From contig SCSM01000027.1 in assembly GCA_004322215.1 (NCBI GenBank), forward strand, positions 174,551 to 238,550: a DNA stretch of 64,000 nt, in the 5' to 3' direction. Within the stretch, counting starts at the first letter, position 1. Every line of letters starts with the position of its first letter. The notes below the pieces were generated by a model. It ran no database searches. It had not been told where the DNA came from and saw only the letters and a list, made by a program, of their open reading frames with translations. Source of the DNA: Bacteroidota bacterium. Its GTDB lineage: Bacteria > Bacteroidota > Ignavibacteria > Kapaibacteriales > UBA2268. Shown here one piece after another: positions 56,417 through 64,000 of the stretch. Position numbers and translations under genes: made by a program.

Positions 56417-56791
56417 TCACTTAACTTCAAAACCATTTTTAATTAAGTTATCCTTTGCCTCTGCCAGAGTTACTTCCTTGAGTTCCATATTGCAGACAGG
56501 ACAGTCGCCTTTGCTGTCAGAAATCACGTTCCAATTCATCTGGCATTGAAAAACCTTTCCGTCTTTATTAGCATCAATTGCCTGAAGGTCAATTGTACCT
56601 TCCCTAATTAATTCGCTTTTTACATCTTCCTTCACATTGCCATGGCCTTGACCGCTGCCACCGCCATGTCCACTGTGTCCTCCTGTTCTGCAACATTGTG
56701 CATCCACTCTCGAAGTTTGTGCAAACAGCATAACTGTTGATGTAAGTATTATCAATGTATATGATGCGATTCTTTTCTTAATTTTGTTCAT
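56417..56791 (-). CDS. Secreted heavy-metal-binding-domain protein
   Basis: From ATG 56791 (AAAGGG just upstream; a TTG at 56806 is rejected) this 124-residue protein has a signal peptide, a His/Gly-rich stretch (GGHSGHGGGSGQGHGN) after CC, and a C-terminal module of ~60 residues. The module combines an EF-hand-like DANKDGKVF with a complete HMBD (FQCQMNWNVISDSKGDCPVC). By hand count the module is 41/60 identical to the C-terminus of the CusB-type protein at 49378. It is probably a periplasmic copper buffer or chaperone for the pump. Confidence 0.82.
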   Translation of the reverse strand: MNKIKKRIASYTLIILTSTVMLFAQTSRVDAQCCRTGGHSGHGGGSGQGHGNVKEDVKSELIREGTIDLQAIDANKDGKVFQCQMNWNVISDSKGDCPVCNMELKEVTLAEAKDNLIKNGFEVK

Positions 56792-56802
56792 TTTTTTCCC
56801 TT

Positions 56803-57411
56803 TCAATTATGATGTGATTCATGTTCATCGTTGTTCTTCGCTGCCGACTCGGTTTTGAAATGGAGCAACATTGTATTATTTTGTTTGTTCTTATGACAAG
56901 GACATTCTGATATCATCATGTTTACATCACTCATCATTTTTATAATGTCTTCCATGTGTTTAACCATATTCTGGTCAACAAACATCATATATTCCATATT
57001 ATAATCTAAACTGGAATCGGGTATAAATTCACAAATAGTGGAATCAGAATTCCAACTAAATTTACCTTTAATATGGTGAACATCTTTAAGATGTTCCATC
57101 ATTCCAATGTTATTCATAGCATTCTCCATATCAGAATGTCCCATATCTTTACTGATAGGACAAAGTGTATCATTCATATCTTTTTGGCTGATTAGAACGA
57201 AATTCTGCTCGATAATCTTAGGGTCCACGGATTTGGCAAAGGTAAGTTTAATCCTGTCATTGACTTGTACACTCTCGTCGTTATTTGCCGGAGAGAATTT
57301 TAAAAACCAGTTAGAAACAGAATTTGCCGGATTATCATTCATTGAGCATGAAGTTATTACTAACATTGCTGAGATAACTAATGAACACAGCATTAAAATT
57401 GACTTTTTCAT
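56803..57411 (-). CDS. Met/His-rich lipoprotein with an Ig-like (Big_5) domain
   Basis: This 202-residue lipoprotein (lipobox Cys22, ...LVITSC) has a bacterial Ig-like domain of the SbsA/Big_5 type (FLKFSPANNDESVQVNDRI). Inserted is a strongly Met/His-rich region (DMGHSDMENAMNNIGMMEHL, MEYMMFVDQNMVKHME, ECPCHKN), as in copper- and silver-binding periplasmic proteins. It ends EHESHHN. The next gene begins 11 bp downstream. It likely sequesters Cu/Ag on the periplasmic side of the outer membrane. Confidence 0.8.
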   Translation of the reverse strand: MKKSILMLCSLVISAMLVITSCSMNDNPANSVSNWFLKFSPANNDESVQVNDRIKLTFAKSVDPKIIEQNFVLISQKDMNDTLCPISKDMGHSDMENAMNNIGMMEHLKDVHHIKGKFSWNSDSTICEFIPDSSLDYNMEYMMFVDQNMVKHMEDIIKMMSDVNMMISECPCHKNKQNNTMLLHFKTESAAKNNDEHESHHN

Positions 57412-57552
57412 TTATTTATTCCTTAAATTAATTATTAAAATCCCATTTGGGTATTATAATTTTAGAATTTGTAAATATTCCATTTGAATAAATAAATTAT
57501 TCAAACAGGAATTTGAAACTTAAAATTTTCTTAAGTGTAAATAGAAGTAATA

Positions 57553-58023
57553 TTAAGCAGCCGAATCGGAACTGATGTCTGTCGAATGTAAAATATAGCT
57601 TATAATAGAAGAAATCGGTTGTTTTAGAATTCCCGGCGGTTTAACTAATATATTATTTTCAGAATTATCTAATAATCTCTGAACATTATTTGCAAAAAAT
57701 TCCTGATTAAACCCAATATCTGAAGAAAACTTTTCTATTTGCTGTGAAATATAAGCAACGGATATAACTGCGTAATCGGAGAAATCCTTGCAGCAATCAA
57801 GCTCAGTGTATGAAGGTTGATTTGTATTCGGTATTTCACATTCATCCGAGCAACAGGAATAATCATTTCCACATTCATCTTTATTTATATTTTCATAAAG
57901 AAGGGTAACTTCCTGATTACCGGTATGAAGGCATAAATGATGCAGCAGGCTCACACCCGTTGTCGAGAACAACAGAGAGAAAGAGCTGATAATCGCCGCT
58001 ATATATTTTACAAATAATGCCAT
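57553..58023 (-). CDS. HYC_CC_PP-like small secreted protein
   Basis: This 156-residue protein has a signal-like N-terminus, HHLCLHTG, several Cys pairs (CGNDYSCCSDEC, LDCC) and a C-terminal VKPPGILKQP. The H-x-C/CC/PP layout matches a Bacteroidota family found beside copper-efflux genes. It is the first gene of the Cus-like cluster and would be a metal-binding or sensing protein. Family name is from memory of the pattern; no function is established here. Confidence 0.6.
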   Translation of the reverse strand: MALFVKYIAAIISSFSLLFSTTGVSLLHHLCLHTGNQEVTLLYENINKDECGNDYSCCSDECEIPNTNQPSYTELDCCKDFSDYAVISVAYISQQIEKFSSDIGFNQEFFANNVQRLLDNSENNILVKPPGILKQPISSIISYILHSTDISSDSAA

Positions 58024-58161
58024 AATCGAAATACAATTTAAGCATAAAACGATTAAATTGTCGGAATATTATTTTTATGAAATTAATATAAGTATTGCTA
58101 ATACAATCAATTTTCAAAAATTGCGTTAATAAAGAAAATCAATTAAATATTTAGAGGTTAT

Positions 58162-58368
58162 ATGGAAACAATTGTTCAAAATGATATGTACTTAATGATT
58201 AAGCGGGCTGTCAGCGAAGCAATTAAAGAGGAAAGAATGAACCTCTATCTTTCATTATTACCTGAGGTAGATGAAGACGAAATGAAAGACATAATATCAA
58301 AGCATGGAAAACCAAGTAAGAATAATGAATATGAAGATATGACAAATCTGATTTTTTCTGAAAATTAA
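58162..58368 (+). CDS. Small acidic ORF, possibly antitoxin-like
   Basis: This 68-residue acidic helical protein (MIKRAVSEAIKEERMNLYLS ... EDEMKDIISKHGKPSK) resembles small antitoxin-like or regulatory peptides in size and composition. No toxin-type partner lies in the 96 bp before the next gene, which is in the opposite direction. Expression is plausible but unproven. Confidence 0.4.
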   Translation: METIVQNDMYLMIKRAVSEAIKEERMNLYLSLLPEVDEDEMKDIISKHGKPSKNNEYEDMTNLIFSEN

Positions 58369-58464
58369 CAAGAATATTTTATTACTCAATCCAACTGCAT
58401 TACCTAGAATTTCAATACCCCTTTATAAAGTATCTCATATTATTATTAAACAAAATTTAAAAAA

Positions 58465-60663
58465 TCATTTAACAACAAAAACAATATCACCAATTGCATT
58501 ATAAATATTATTTCTGTTTTTGTATTTAAAGGATATTTTCATATCATCAATATTCTTATTTGAGAAATTGTCAAGATAATTCATAATACTTGGCGTCAAT
58601 AAATCTAAATTACGTTTCAACTTCCAGGAATTGTCAAAATCTTCAGTATCAACCAAAACAAGGAATAATCTATTCGATGAATCAAATCTCATTTCTCCTT
58701 GTTCTTCATAAAGATTTTGAACAAGTAGCTTGGGCTCATTCATTGCTTCTTTAAGAATATCAATTCTTACTTTTTTAATTTCATTGAGTGTATCTAAACA
58801 AAAATCATCATTTCTGTTTTTCATTTTCTCCACAATTTCATAATAGGTATCGTCAGCTTTTTTATGATTAGAATATGTAATCATAGCTTGCTTTGCTTTC
58901 TGCTTCAATTCCGTTATTTCAGGTTTTAAACCACGTTCTTTTCTTTTTTCCTCAATATAATTAGCAGGAAGATAAGTAACCTTTAAATCAAATGGAATAT
59001 TATTAATAAAAAAATCAACTTTTTTAATTTGTCCAACTGTTGGTAGTACAATAGGATGAGATTTAAAAATATATTCGATAAGAATACTTGACCAATGATT
59101 ATACCAGCTGCAAAGAAGGTAACCGTAAACTGCCCTGTTTATTTCGTTATCAAACTTTGAGATTAAATCATCGTATTTCTTATATATTTTTACATACCTA
59201 TCAACTAAATATCTATCGAGAGCATTTTTATAATCGCCACCCCAATCAAAATGCTTTAACTTATAAAGTTCAGAAACAAGCTCATCTTTATTTATTTGTG
59301 ATAGTTCTTCTTTGTTCTTCTGTTTGAAATATGAATCTAAAATAGTGTGAGAATTTATCAAATCATTGGAAAGAATGTTGTAGATTTCTATAAATTGAGT
59401 ATTTAGAGTCTTTGATGAAATTTGTACATTAATATTTTTAATAAAATCTTCAAGGAATTCCTTCCTGGTAATTGATTTTATTTTAAGCCATAACAATGCT
59501 GACGAATTAAAATTAAATTCCTCAAGTCTGTCAGAATCATAACGCTCTTTCCAATAGTTAAAATCTTTAACAATTTCTTTCATAGAAAAACCTACATTTA
59601 TTAACGAAAAATTTTTACAAATAAATAAGATTTCATTACTTCCAGCAACACTGCCCTTACCACCTCTACCATTCACATATGTTTGAGATTCAATACTAAC
59701 ATCTTTATAATTCTTTACAATTTTTTCTAACTCAGTTACACTTGGATAGCTTCTATTGTTCCAACTTATTAACCAAAATGGTATTTCTTTCGATAGTGAA
59801 AATAGTTGATGTAGGGATTTTATTACATCCTGTTTTTTGTCGAAACCACTATATTTTTTTGGATCATATCTTTTTATATTATTTATAAAATTTTTATCTT
59901 CCCAATATTCAACAAAAGTCTCAAGCAAATGATAAAAACTCTGATAATCTGCATGACTATCGCAGTAAGGGGGATCAAAATAAACTAAGTCTATTTTTTC
60001 CAGTTTTAACAATAGATCTAATATATTTTCATTAAAGCTTAAATTCTCTTTACCATTATCAAAGACTGCTTGATTATAAATGGGTACTATATCTTTTATT
60101 ATTTCTTTTAAGTGCCTTGCTAAGTTCGGATTCCTTTTGACTCTATCTGGACTATTAGCATAATTTAAAGCTTGTGTATGAGCGAAATGACCCATGGTAA
60201 CTTTTCTTGTAAGACTTCTATTAACCAGAGTAAAAGCGAGTGCTTTTTTATATTTATTATCAAATAATTTTATATTAGCTCTTATTTTATCTAAAAATTT
60301 TGCTTGCTCCTTCTCAAAAAAAACATTTGTATATGTTTCTTTAAATAGAGTAAATTCTGAGTTATCAGAGTTTTCATTTGAAAAGAGAAAATTTAAATCT
60401 TCATTTGATAGAGTTTCATTGGAATTTTCAATTAGTGAAAGTCCAATTTGATGATTAAAATTTAGAAAATCATTTGTAATTGTTTTAATTCCTAGTTGCT
60501 TAAAGAGGTATGATACAGACTGCGATCCGGCAAAGGCATCCAATGCAGTATTAATGTTCTTTGGTATAAATTTATTAATCCAACTCAGCCAGATATATTT
60601 AGCTCCGAGATACTGTGGTTCCGGAAATTTATATTCAAAATATGTATTATCATTGAAAAGCAT
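58465..60663 (-). CDS. DNA adenine methyltransferase-restriction endonuclease fusion
   Basis: This 732-residue protein has a D12-class adenine methyltransferase at residues 1-350: YLGAKYIWLSWI, SAM-motif-like ALDAFAGSQSVSYLF, and the catalytic DPPYCDSHADYQSFYH. A helical linker follows. The C-terminal ~200 residues carry a PD-(D/E)xK-like nuclease pattern (KKVDFFINNIPFDLKVTYLP). This points to a self-contained type II (IIC/IIG-like) restriction-modification protein with no separate S or R gene around. It is AT-richer than its neighbours, suggesting acquisition. The recognition site cannot be told. Confidence 0.75.
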   Translation of the reverse strand: MLFNDNTYFEYKFPEPQYLGAKYIWLSWINKFIPKNINTALDAFAGSQSVSYLFKQLGIKTITNDFLNFNHQIGLSLIENSNETLSNEDLNFLFSNENSDNSEFTLFKETYTNVFFEKEQAKFLDKIRANIKLFDNKYKKALAFTLVNRSLTRKVTMGHFAHTQALNYANSPDRVKRNPNLARHLKEIIKDIVPIYNQAVFDNGKENLSFNENILDLLLKLEKIDLVYFDPPYCDSHADYQSFYHLLETFVEYWEDKNFINNIKRYDPKKYSGFDKKQDVIKSLHQLFSLSKEIPFWLISWNNRSYPSVTELEKIVKNYKDVSIESQTYVNGRGGKGSVAGSNEILFICKNFSLINVGFSMKEIVKDFNYWKERYDSDRLEEFNFNSSALLWLKIKSITRKEFLEDFIKNINVQISSKTLNTQFIEIYNILSNDLINSHTILDSYFKQKNKEELSQINKDELVSELYKLKHFDWGGDYKNALDRYLVDRYVKIYKKYDDLISKFDNEINRAVYGYLLCSWYNHWSSILIEYIFKSHPIVLPTVGQIKKVDFFINNIPFDLKVTYLPANYIEEKRKERGLKPEITELKQKAKQAMITYSNHKKADDTYYEIVEKMKNRNDDFCLDTLNEIKKVRIDILKEAMNEPKLLVQNLYEEQGEMRFDSSNRLFLVLVDTEDFDNSWKLKRNLDLLTPSIMNYLDNFSNKNIDDMKISFKYKNRNNIYNAIGDIVFVVK

Positions 60664-60795
60664 AATTTAATATTTCAATTTATTTTTTTTTATAGTCCTG
60701 ATTTTTTGTGTTCAACAATTGCAAATTTACCTTTATTTAATATTCCATCAAACAATTCCTTTGCCTAACTTCCGAAATTTCGATAATTTTCATTA

Positions 60796-62694
60796 ATGAA
60801 TATTACAGAAGATATAAAAAGACAAATACTGAGCCGTACTGACATTGTCGAAATAATCGGCGAGGCGATTGACCTTAGGAGAAAAGGCAGGAGCTTCGTC
60901 GGGCTGTGCCCTTTCCACAATGACACACATCCATCGATGAATGTGAACCCGGACCTGGGAATTTACAAATGTTTTGCCTGCGGCGCAGGGGGAGATGTAA
61001 TCTCTTTTCTGATTAATTATCATCGTCTGAGTTATGTAGAAGCGATGCAATTGCTCGCTAAAAGAGCAGGCATTGTAATAACCGATGAATATTATGAAAA
61101 GAAAGATAAAACAAAGGAATCAAAAATCGAACAGGTATTGAATGTTCTGTCTGCAGCATCAGTATTTTTTCAGAGAATACTTGAAACACCACTTGGTGCA
61201 ACTGCCCGTTCATTCTATACAAAACGCGGTTTCAATGACTCTCTAATCAAAGAATTTATGCTTGGCTATTCTCCCGATTCCTGGGATTCCACAATAAATG
61301 AACTGAAAAAGCAGGGTTTCACAGAATTGGCATTGGATGATGCAGGATTAATTGTCCGTAATGAACAAAGCAATACATACTACGACAGGTTCCGGAACCG
61401 TGCAATGTTTCCGATTCAGGATTATCTCGGCAAGGTAATCGCATTCGGTGCAAGACAACTTAATCCCGATGATAAGATGGGGAAATACATAAACTCTCCT
61501 CAAACGATTGTATATGACAAAAGCCAGACTCTCTACGGTTTGTTTCAGGCAAAGAATGAAATACGTTCCCGAAAATTTGCTATTCTTGTAGAGGGATATG
61601 CAGATGTGATTTCTATGCACTTTGCAGGATTTAAAAATACAGTTGCATCCAGCGGTACGGCACTGACAAAGGAACAGCTTGATTTACTGTATCGTTATTG
61701 CAAGAAAATATACATTGCTTATGACAGCGACAGTGCAGGAGTAACAGCAGCAGAACGTGCATTGGAACTTGCCAAAGAAAAAGGATTTGAAGTAATGATT
61801 GTCCGTCTTCCCGAAGGAGAAGACCCTGACAGCTTAGTTCAAAAACACGGCAATAAGCTGATGAATACATACCTCGACCATGCCCAGCCATTCCTGCAAT
61901 TCAAAATTGATTTACTCGAAAAATCAGGTGCATTGGCTACTCCATCAGGAAAGTCAAATGCAGTAAGACAAATAATCAGGATAATTTCATCAATTCCCGA
62001 CCGGCTCCAGCACGATGAATATATAAGGCAATTATCCTCATTGATGCAAATCAGCGAGACACAATTGAAAGAAGTATATAATGACAAACTTGTTCAGGAA
62101 AAAAAGAGAAGCCAAAAACAAAATGTCAGGACTGCTACTGTTAATGTAGAGAATAAAGCCGATACTGATGAAAATAATAATTCCGAAAACAAAATAAAAA
62201 AATCAAAAGCAAAATTCGAAGAATTGCTGAACGAAGAAATTGTTTTACTTAGAATTGCACTCACTGATACAGTAGCACATAATTTGCTGAAGGACAGGTT
62301 CGAATTTGTCAAGGATAAATTCATCAGCGATGAAGGAAAACGACTAATGTCGCTTGTTTTATCTCAATCGTCAGATATGCTGCTCAATACACTTTTGCAT
62401 AACACTCAAATATCGAACGAAGATAAAGATTTTTTCACACATCTCACGATGACCGAAGAGCAGCCAAGTGCACAATGGACGAGATTCCGCAACAATTTAC
62501 CCGAGAATGACCTAATACGATTAATACAGGATTTGCTCTATCGTCTCGAGCAGATACAGATTGATATTTTAAAAGATAAAATCAGAGTTCAGCAATTGAA
62601 TGCACCTGTTGAAAAGCAACTGGAACTTGTTAAAAAAATTAAGGAACTTGACGAAAATTTAATTAAATTAAAAAAGTTTTATGAAATACAATAG
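60796..62694 (+). CDS. dnaG: DNA primase
   Basis: This 632-residue DnaG makes RNA primers at the replication fork. It has the N-terminal zinc finger (Cys38, His41, Cys59, Cys62), the catalytic-core YVEAMQLLAKRAGI, and the Toprim metal site (VEGYADVISMHFAG, AYDSDSAGVTAAERAL) at ~260-330. A C-terminal helicase-binding region follows. Length and order are normal. It is followed after six bases by a YbbR protein gene, probably co-transcribed. Confidence 0.96.
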   Translation: MNITEDIKRQILSRTDIVEIIGEAIDLRRKGRSFVGLCPFHNDTHPSMNVNPDLGIYKCFACGAGGDVISFLINYHRLSYVEAMQLLAKRAGIVITDEYYEKKDKTKESKIEQVLNVLSAASVFFQRILETPLGATARSFYTKRGFNDSLIKEFMLGYSPDSWDSTINELKKQGFTELALDDAGLIVRNEQSNTYYDRFRNRAMFPIQDYLGKVIAFGARQLNPDDKMGKYINSPQTIVYDKSQTLYGLFQAKNEIRSRKFAILVEGYADVISMHFAGFKNTVASSGTALTKEQLDLLYRYCKKIYIAYDSDSAGVTAAERALELAKEKGFEVMIVRLPEGEDPDSLVQKHGNKLMNTYLDHAQPFLQFKIDLLEKSGALATPSGKSNAVRQIIRIISSIPDRLQHDEYIRQLSSLMQISETQLKEVYNDKLVQEKKRSQKQNVRTATVNVENKADTDENNNSENKIKKSKAKFEELLNEEIVLLRIALTDTVAHNLLKDRFEFVKDKFISDEGKRLMSLVLSQSSDMLLNTLLHNTQISNEDKDFFTHLTMTEEQPSAQWTRFRNNLPENDLIRLIQDLLYRLEQIQIDILKDKIRVQQLNAPVEKQLELVKKIKELDENLIKLKKFYEIQ

Positions 62695-62700
62695 CAGATA

Positions 62701-63690
62701 ATGAAGAAACACAGGCACGAAACAAAATTTGGAAGGATTTTTAATCTGAAAAGAATCAAGAGAGTTTTGCTCTCGAGAGCATTTCTCGGTTCGTTTTTCT
62801 TCGCATCTGCGTTGTGGATTTATACTGCACTGAACAGTGAATATAAAACTTTTATAGATGTTCCTTTCAGAATACTTCTTCCGAAGAACTTAGCTATCGA
62901 AACAGCAATGCCTGAAAAAATTTCAGTTAAGGTGAAAGGTAAGGGATGGGATATTTTCTATCTGAACTTTTTCAGTACATCTGCAAATTGCACAGTCAAT
63001 CTCAGCGATAAAAATCTGACTGAAGGCAACTATCAGATTACAAGAAATGATTTTATCAAAGGTGTGGAATCGTTTTCTAATGTCGAAGCAATAGATGTTT
63101 TACCAGAAGTTCTGGAAATCACAACAGGAACAATCGAAAGAAAGAAAGTACCAGTCAGAGTAAATATCAAAGTAAATCCCAGAGACGGTTTCATCCAGGT
63201 AGCAGGATTCAGCTCATATCCAGACAGCGTAATAATTACCGGGAACAGCAGGGTTGTCAGAAATATTGAATACTGGGAAACCGCTCCAACTATTTTTTCC
63301 GATGTTTATCAAGTACAATCATCAACTGTCAATTTAAAAGATACATTGAGAAACATAGTCAGTTTATCGCAAAGTTCAGTGAACGTGAAATTCAAAGTAG
63401 AGCAAGCAGGAGAATTACTTATAAACGATGTTAATATTGATATTCGCGGAGTTGATAATCTTCCGAAGAGTCAGTTGTTGTCACCAAAGAAGATTAATAT
63501 TACTGTTCGGGGAGGAATTGAACAACTTGCAGACTTCAATCCGAATTTGATTTCATCATACATCGAATACCGGGATATACTAAACGATTCAATCGGAATA
63601 ATAATACCGAAGATTGACATTTCAAACAGCAATTTTCACATAATCAGCGTCAATCCACCGTTTTTATATCATAAAAAAATCATTAATTAA
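62701..63690 (+). CDS. YbbR-domain membrane-anchored protein
   Basis: This 329-residue protein has a basic N-terminus, one transmembrane helix (~26-46, FLGSFFFASALWIYTALNS) and repeated YbbR beta-domains (VPFRILLPKNLAIETAMPEK, VPVRVNIKVNPRDGFI). In Gram-positives CdaR is a YbbR protein that regulates diadenylate cyclase CdaA, but no such gene is next to it here. It is a likely periplasmic envelope protein in an operon with dnaG. Confidence 0.85.
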   Translation: MKKHRHETKFGRIFNLKRIKRVLLSRAFLGSFFFASALWIYTALNSEYKTFIDVPFRILLPKNLAIETAMPEKISVKVKGKGWDIFYLNFFSTSANCTVNLSDKNLTEGNYQITRNDFIKGVESFSNVEAIDVLPEVLEITTGTIERKKVPVRVNIKVNPRDGFIQVAGFSSYPDSVIITGNSRVVRNIEYWETAPTIFSDVYQVQSSTVNLKDTLRNIVSLSQSSVNVKFKVEQAGELLINDVNIDIRGVDNLPKSQLLSPKKINITVRGGIEQLADFNPNLISSYIEYRDILNDSIGIIIPKIDISNSNFHIISVNPPFLYHKKIIN

Positions 63691-63749
63691 CAGGATTACA
63701 GAGACAAAATATTCTTGGCTGTTTTAGGAGAAGTTAGTAATTTTGCAAC

Positions 63750-63823
63750 GCTCCCTTAGCTCAGCTGGCCAGAGCAATTGACTCTTAATCAATGGGCCGT
63801 GGGTTCGAGTCCCACAGGGAGCA
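63750..63823 (+). tRNA. tRNA-Lys (anticodon CTT)
   Basis: The 74-nt sequence folds into a complete cloverleaf: acceptor GCTCCCT/AGGGAGC, D stem GCTC/GAGC, anticodon stem ATTGA/TCAAT with loop CTCTTAA, and T stem GTGGG/CCCAC with loop TTCGAGT. The loop gives anticodon CTT (lysine, AAG codon). No CCA is encoded. Confidence 0.97.
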
Positions 63824-63837
63824 CAAATTTTATTATA

Positions 63838-64000
63838 TCATTTTAATACATCTAACCTTAACACTTTTATTATTGTCGGTGTTTTGAGAATTACAAAATA
63901 GTTACCCTGAGTTAATTCATTTGTATTGAATGTAATTTTTTGCCTTCCTAATTCAGGTGTTCCATCAAGCAGAGTCAATACTTTTTCACCGAGAATATTT
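63838..64000 (-). CDS. C-terminal T9SS sorting domain of a secreted protein (5' part outside window)
   Basis: Reading the minus strand from the window edge gives about 53 codons ending in TGA at 63838. The peptide (ILGEKVLTLLDGTPELGRQK ... NTNELTQGNYFVILKT) is the last part of a type A T9SS sorting domain. The gene is therefore another secreted protein whose main domains lie beyond the window. Confidence 0.8.
   Translation of the reverse strand, partial: NILGEKVLTLLDGTPELGRQKITFNTNELTQGNYFVILKTPTIIKVLRLDVLK

Noticed and set aside
56792..56806. TTG start of the HMBD protein
   Set aside because: AAAGGG sits inside this stretch and serves the ATG at 56791.
58162..58464. Toxin-antitoxin pair
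   Set aside because: The 68-residue ORF has no partner-sized gene next to it in the same direction.
58465..60663. Plus-strand ORFs at 59088 and 60194
   Set aside because: They are antisense to the methyltransferase-endonuclease gene and lack ribosome sites or motifs.
1..64000. Insertion sequence or prophage
   Set aside because: No transposase, integrase or phage structural protein was found on either strand.

Overview
The window is an AT-rich, gene-dense chromosomal segment from a bacterium of the Bacteroidota/Ignavibacteriota/Kapaibacteriota group (FCB). The main evidence is six proteins ending in a type IX secretion (T9SS) C-terminal sorting domain, together with lipobox lipoproteins, TonB/SPOR envelope proteins and RND metal pumps of the kind common in that group. 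No rRNA gene or taxonomic marker is present, so the phylum-level placement is inference. No transposase, integrase or CRISPR array was seen.

Region 1 (1-15.5 kb) is an anaerobic benzoyl-CoA degradation locus. On the minus strand, six genes run in the order known from Azoarcus bzdN-O-P-Q-M with a bzdV-like gene behind: two catalytic and two ATPase subunits of an ATP-dependent class I benzoyl-CoA reductase, a ferredoxin, and a large Fe-S/flavin NAD(P)H oxidoreductase that would reduce the ferredoxin (cut by the window edge). Upstream on the same strand lie a thiolase and an SDR reductase suited to beta-oxidation. Divergently, on the plus strand, are a UbiG-like methyltransferase, a small membrane protein, the ring-opening hydrolase (oah/bamA) and the dienoyl-CoA hydratase (dch). 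These are interleaved with a lipoprotein and two T9SS-secreted proteins. The 6-hydroxycyclohexenecarbonyl-CoA dehydrogenase, benzoate-CoA ligase and a regulator are not in the window.

Region 2 (15.5-27.5 kb) holds folB-folK, a MazG-like hydrolase, a TerB-like protein, an eIF2B-family protein, a GNAT protein, a TIG/formylglycine-generating-enzyme-like lipoprotein, an outer-membrane barrel and two repetitive T9SS proteins. Region 3 (27.8-30.7 kb) is the conserved rpmH-rnpA-yidD-yidC block. Region 4 (31.4-38.8 kb) is a likely envelope operon: giant TPR protein, outer-membrane barrel, SPOR protein, TonB and a 59-residue membrane protein. A 1226-residue PKD/T9SS protein follows.

Region 5 (42.6-58.0 kb, all minus strand) is a heavy-metal resistance island with two RND systems. 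One is Czc-like (divalent cations) with the pump fused to its TolC channel. The other is Cus-like (Cu/Ag) with separate CusA, TolC and CusB-type proteins plus Met/His/Cys-rich periplasmic accessories. Region 6 (58.2-64 kb) holds a small orphan ORF, a fused DNA adenine methyltransferase-endonuclease, dnaG, a YbbR protein, tRNA-Lys(CTT) and the 3' end of another T9SS gene.

The non-coding stretches carry several short repeat families: hairpins ending in GAATGACA, 7-bp tandem arrays and a 36-bp dispersed repeat. Two of these reach into the 5' ends of coding regions.
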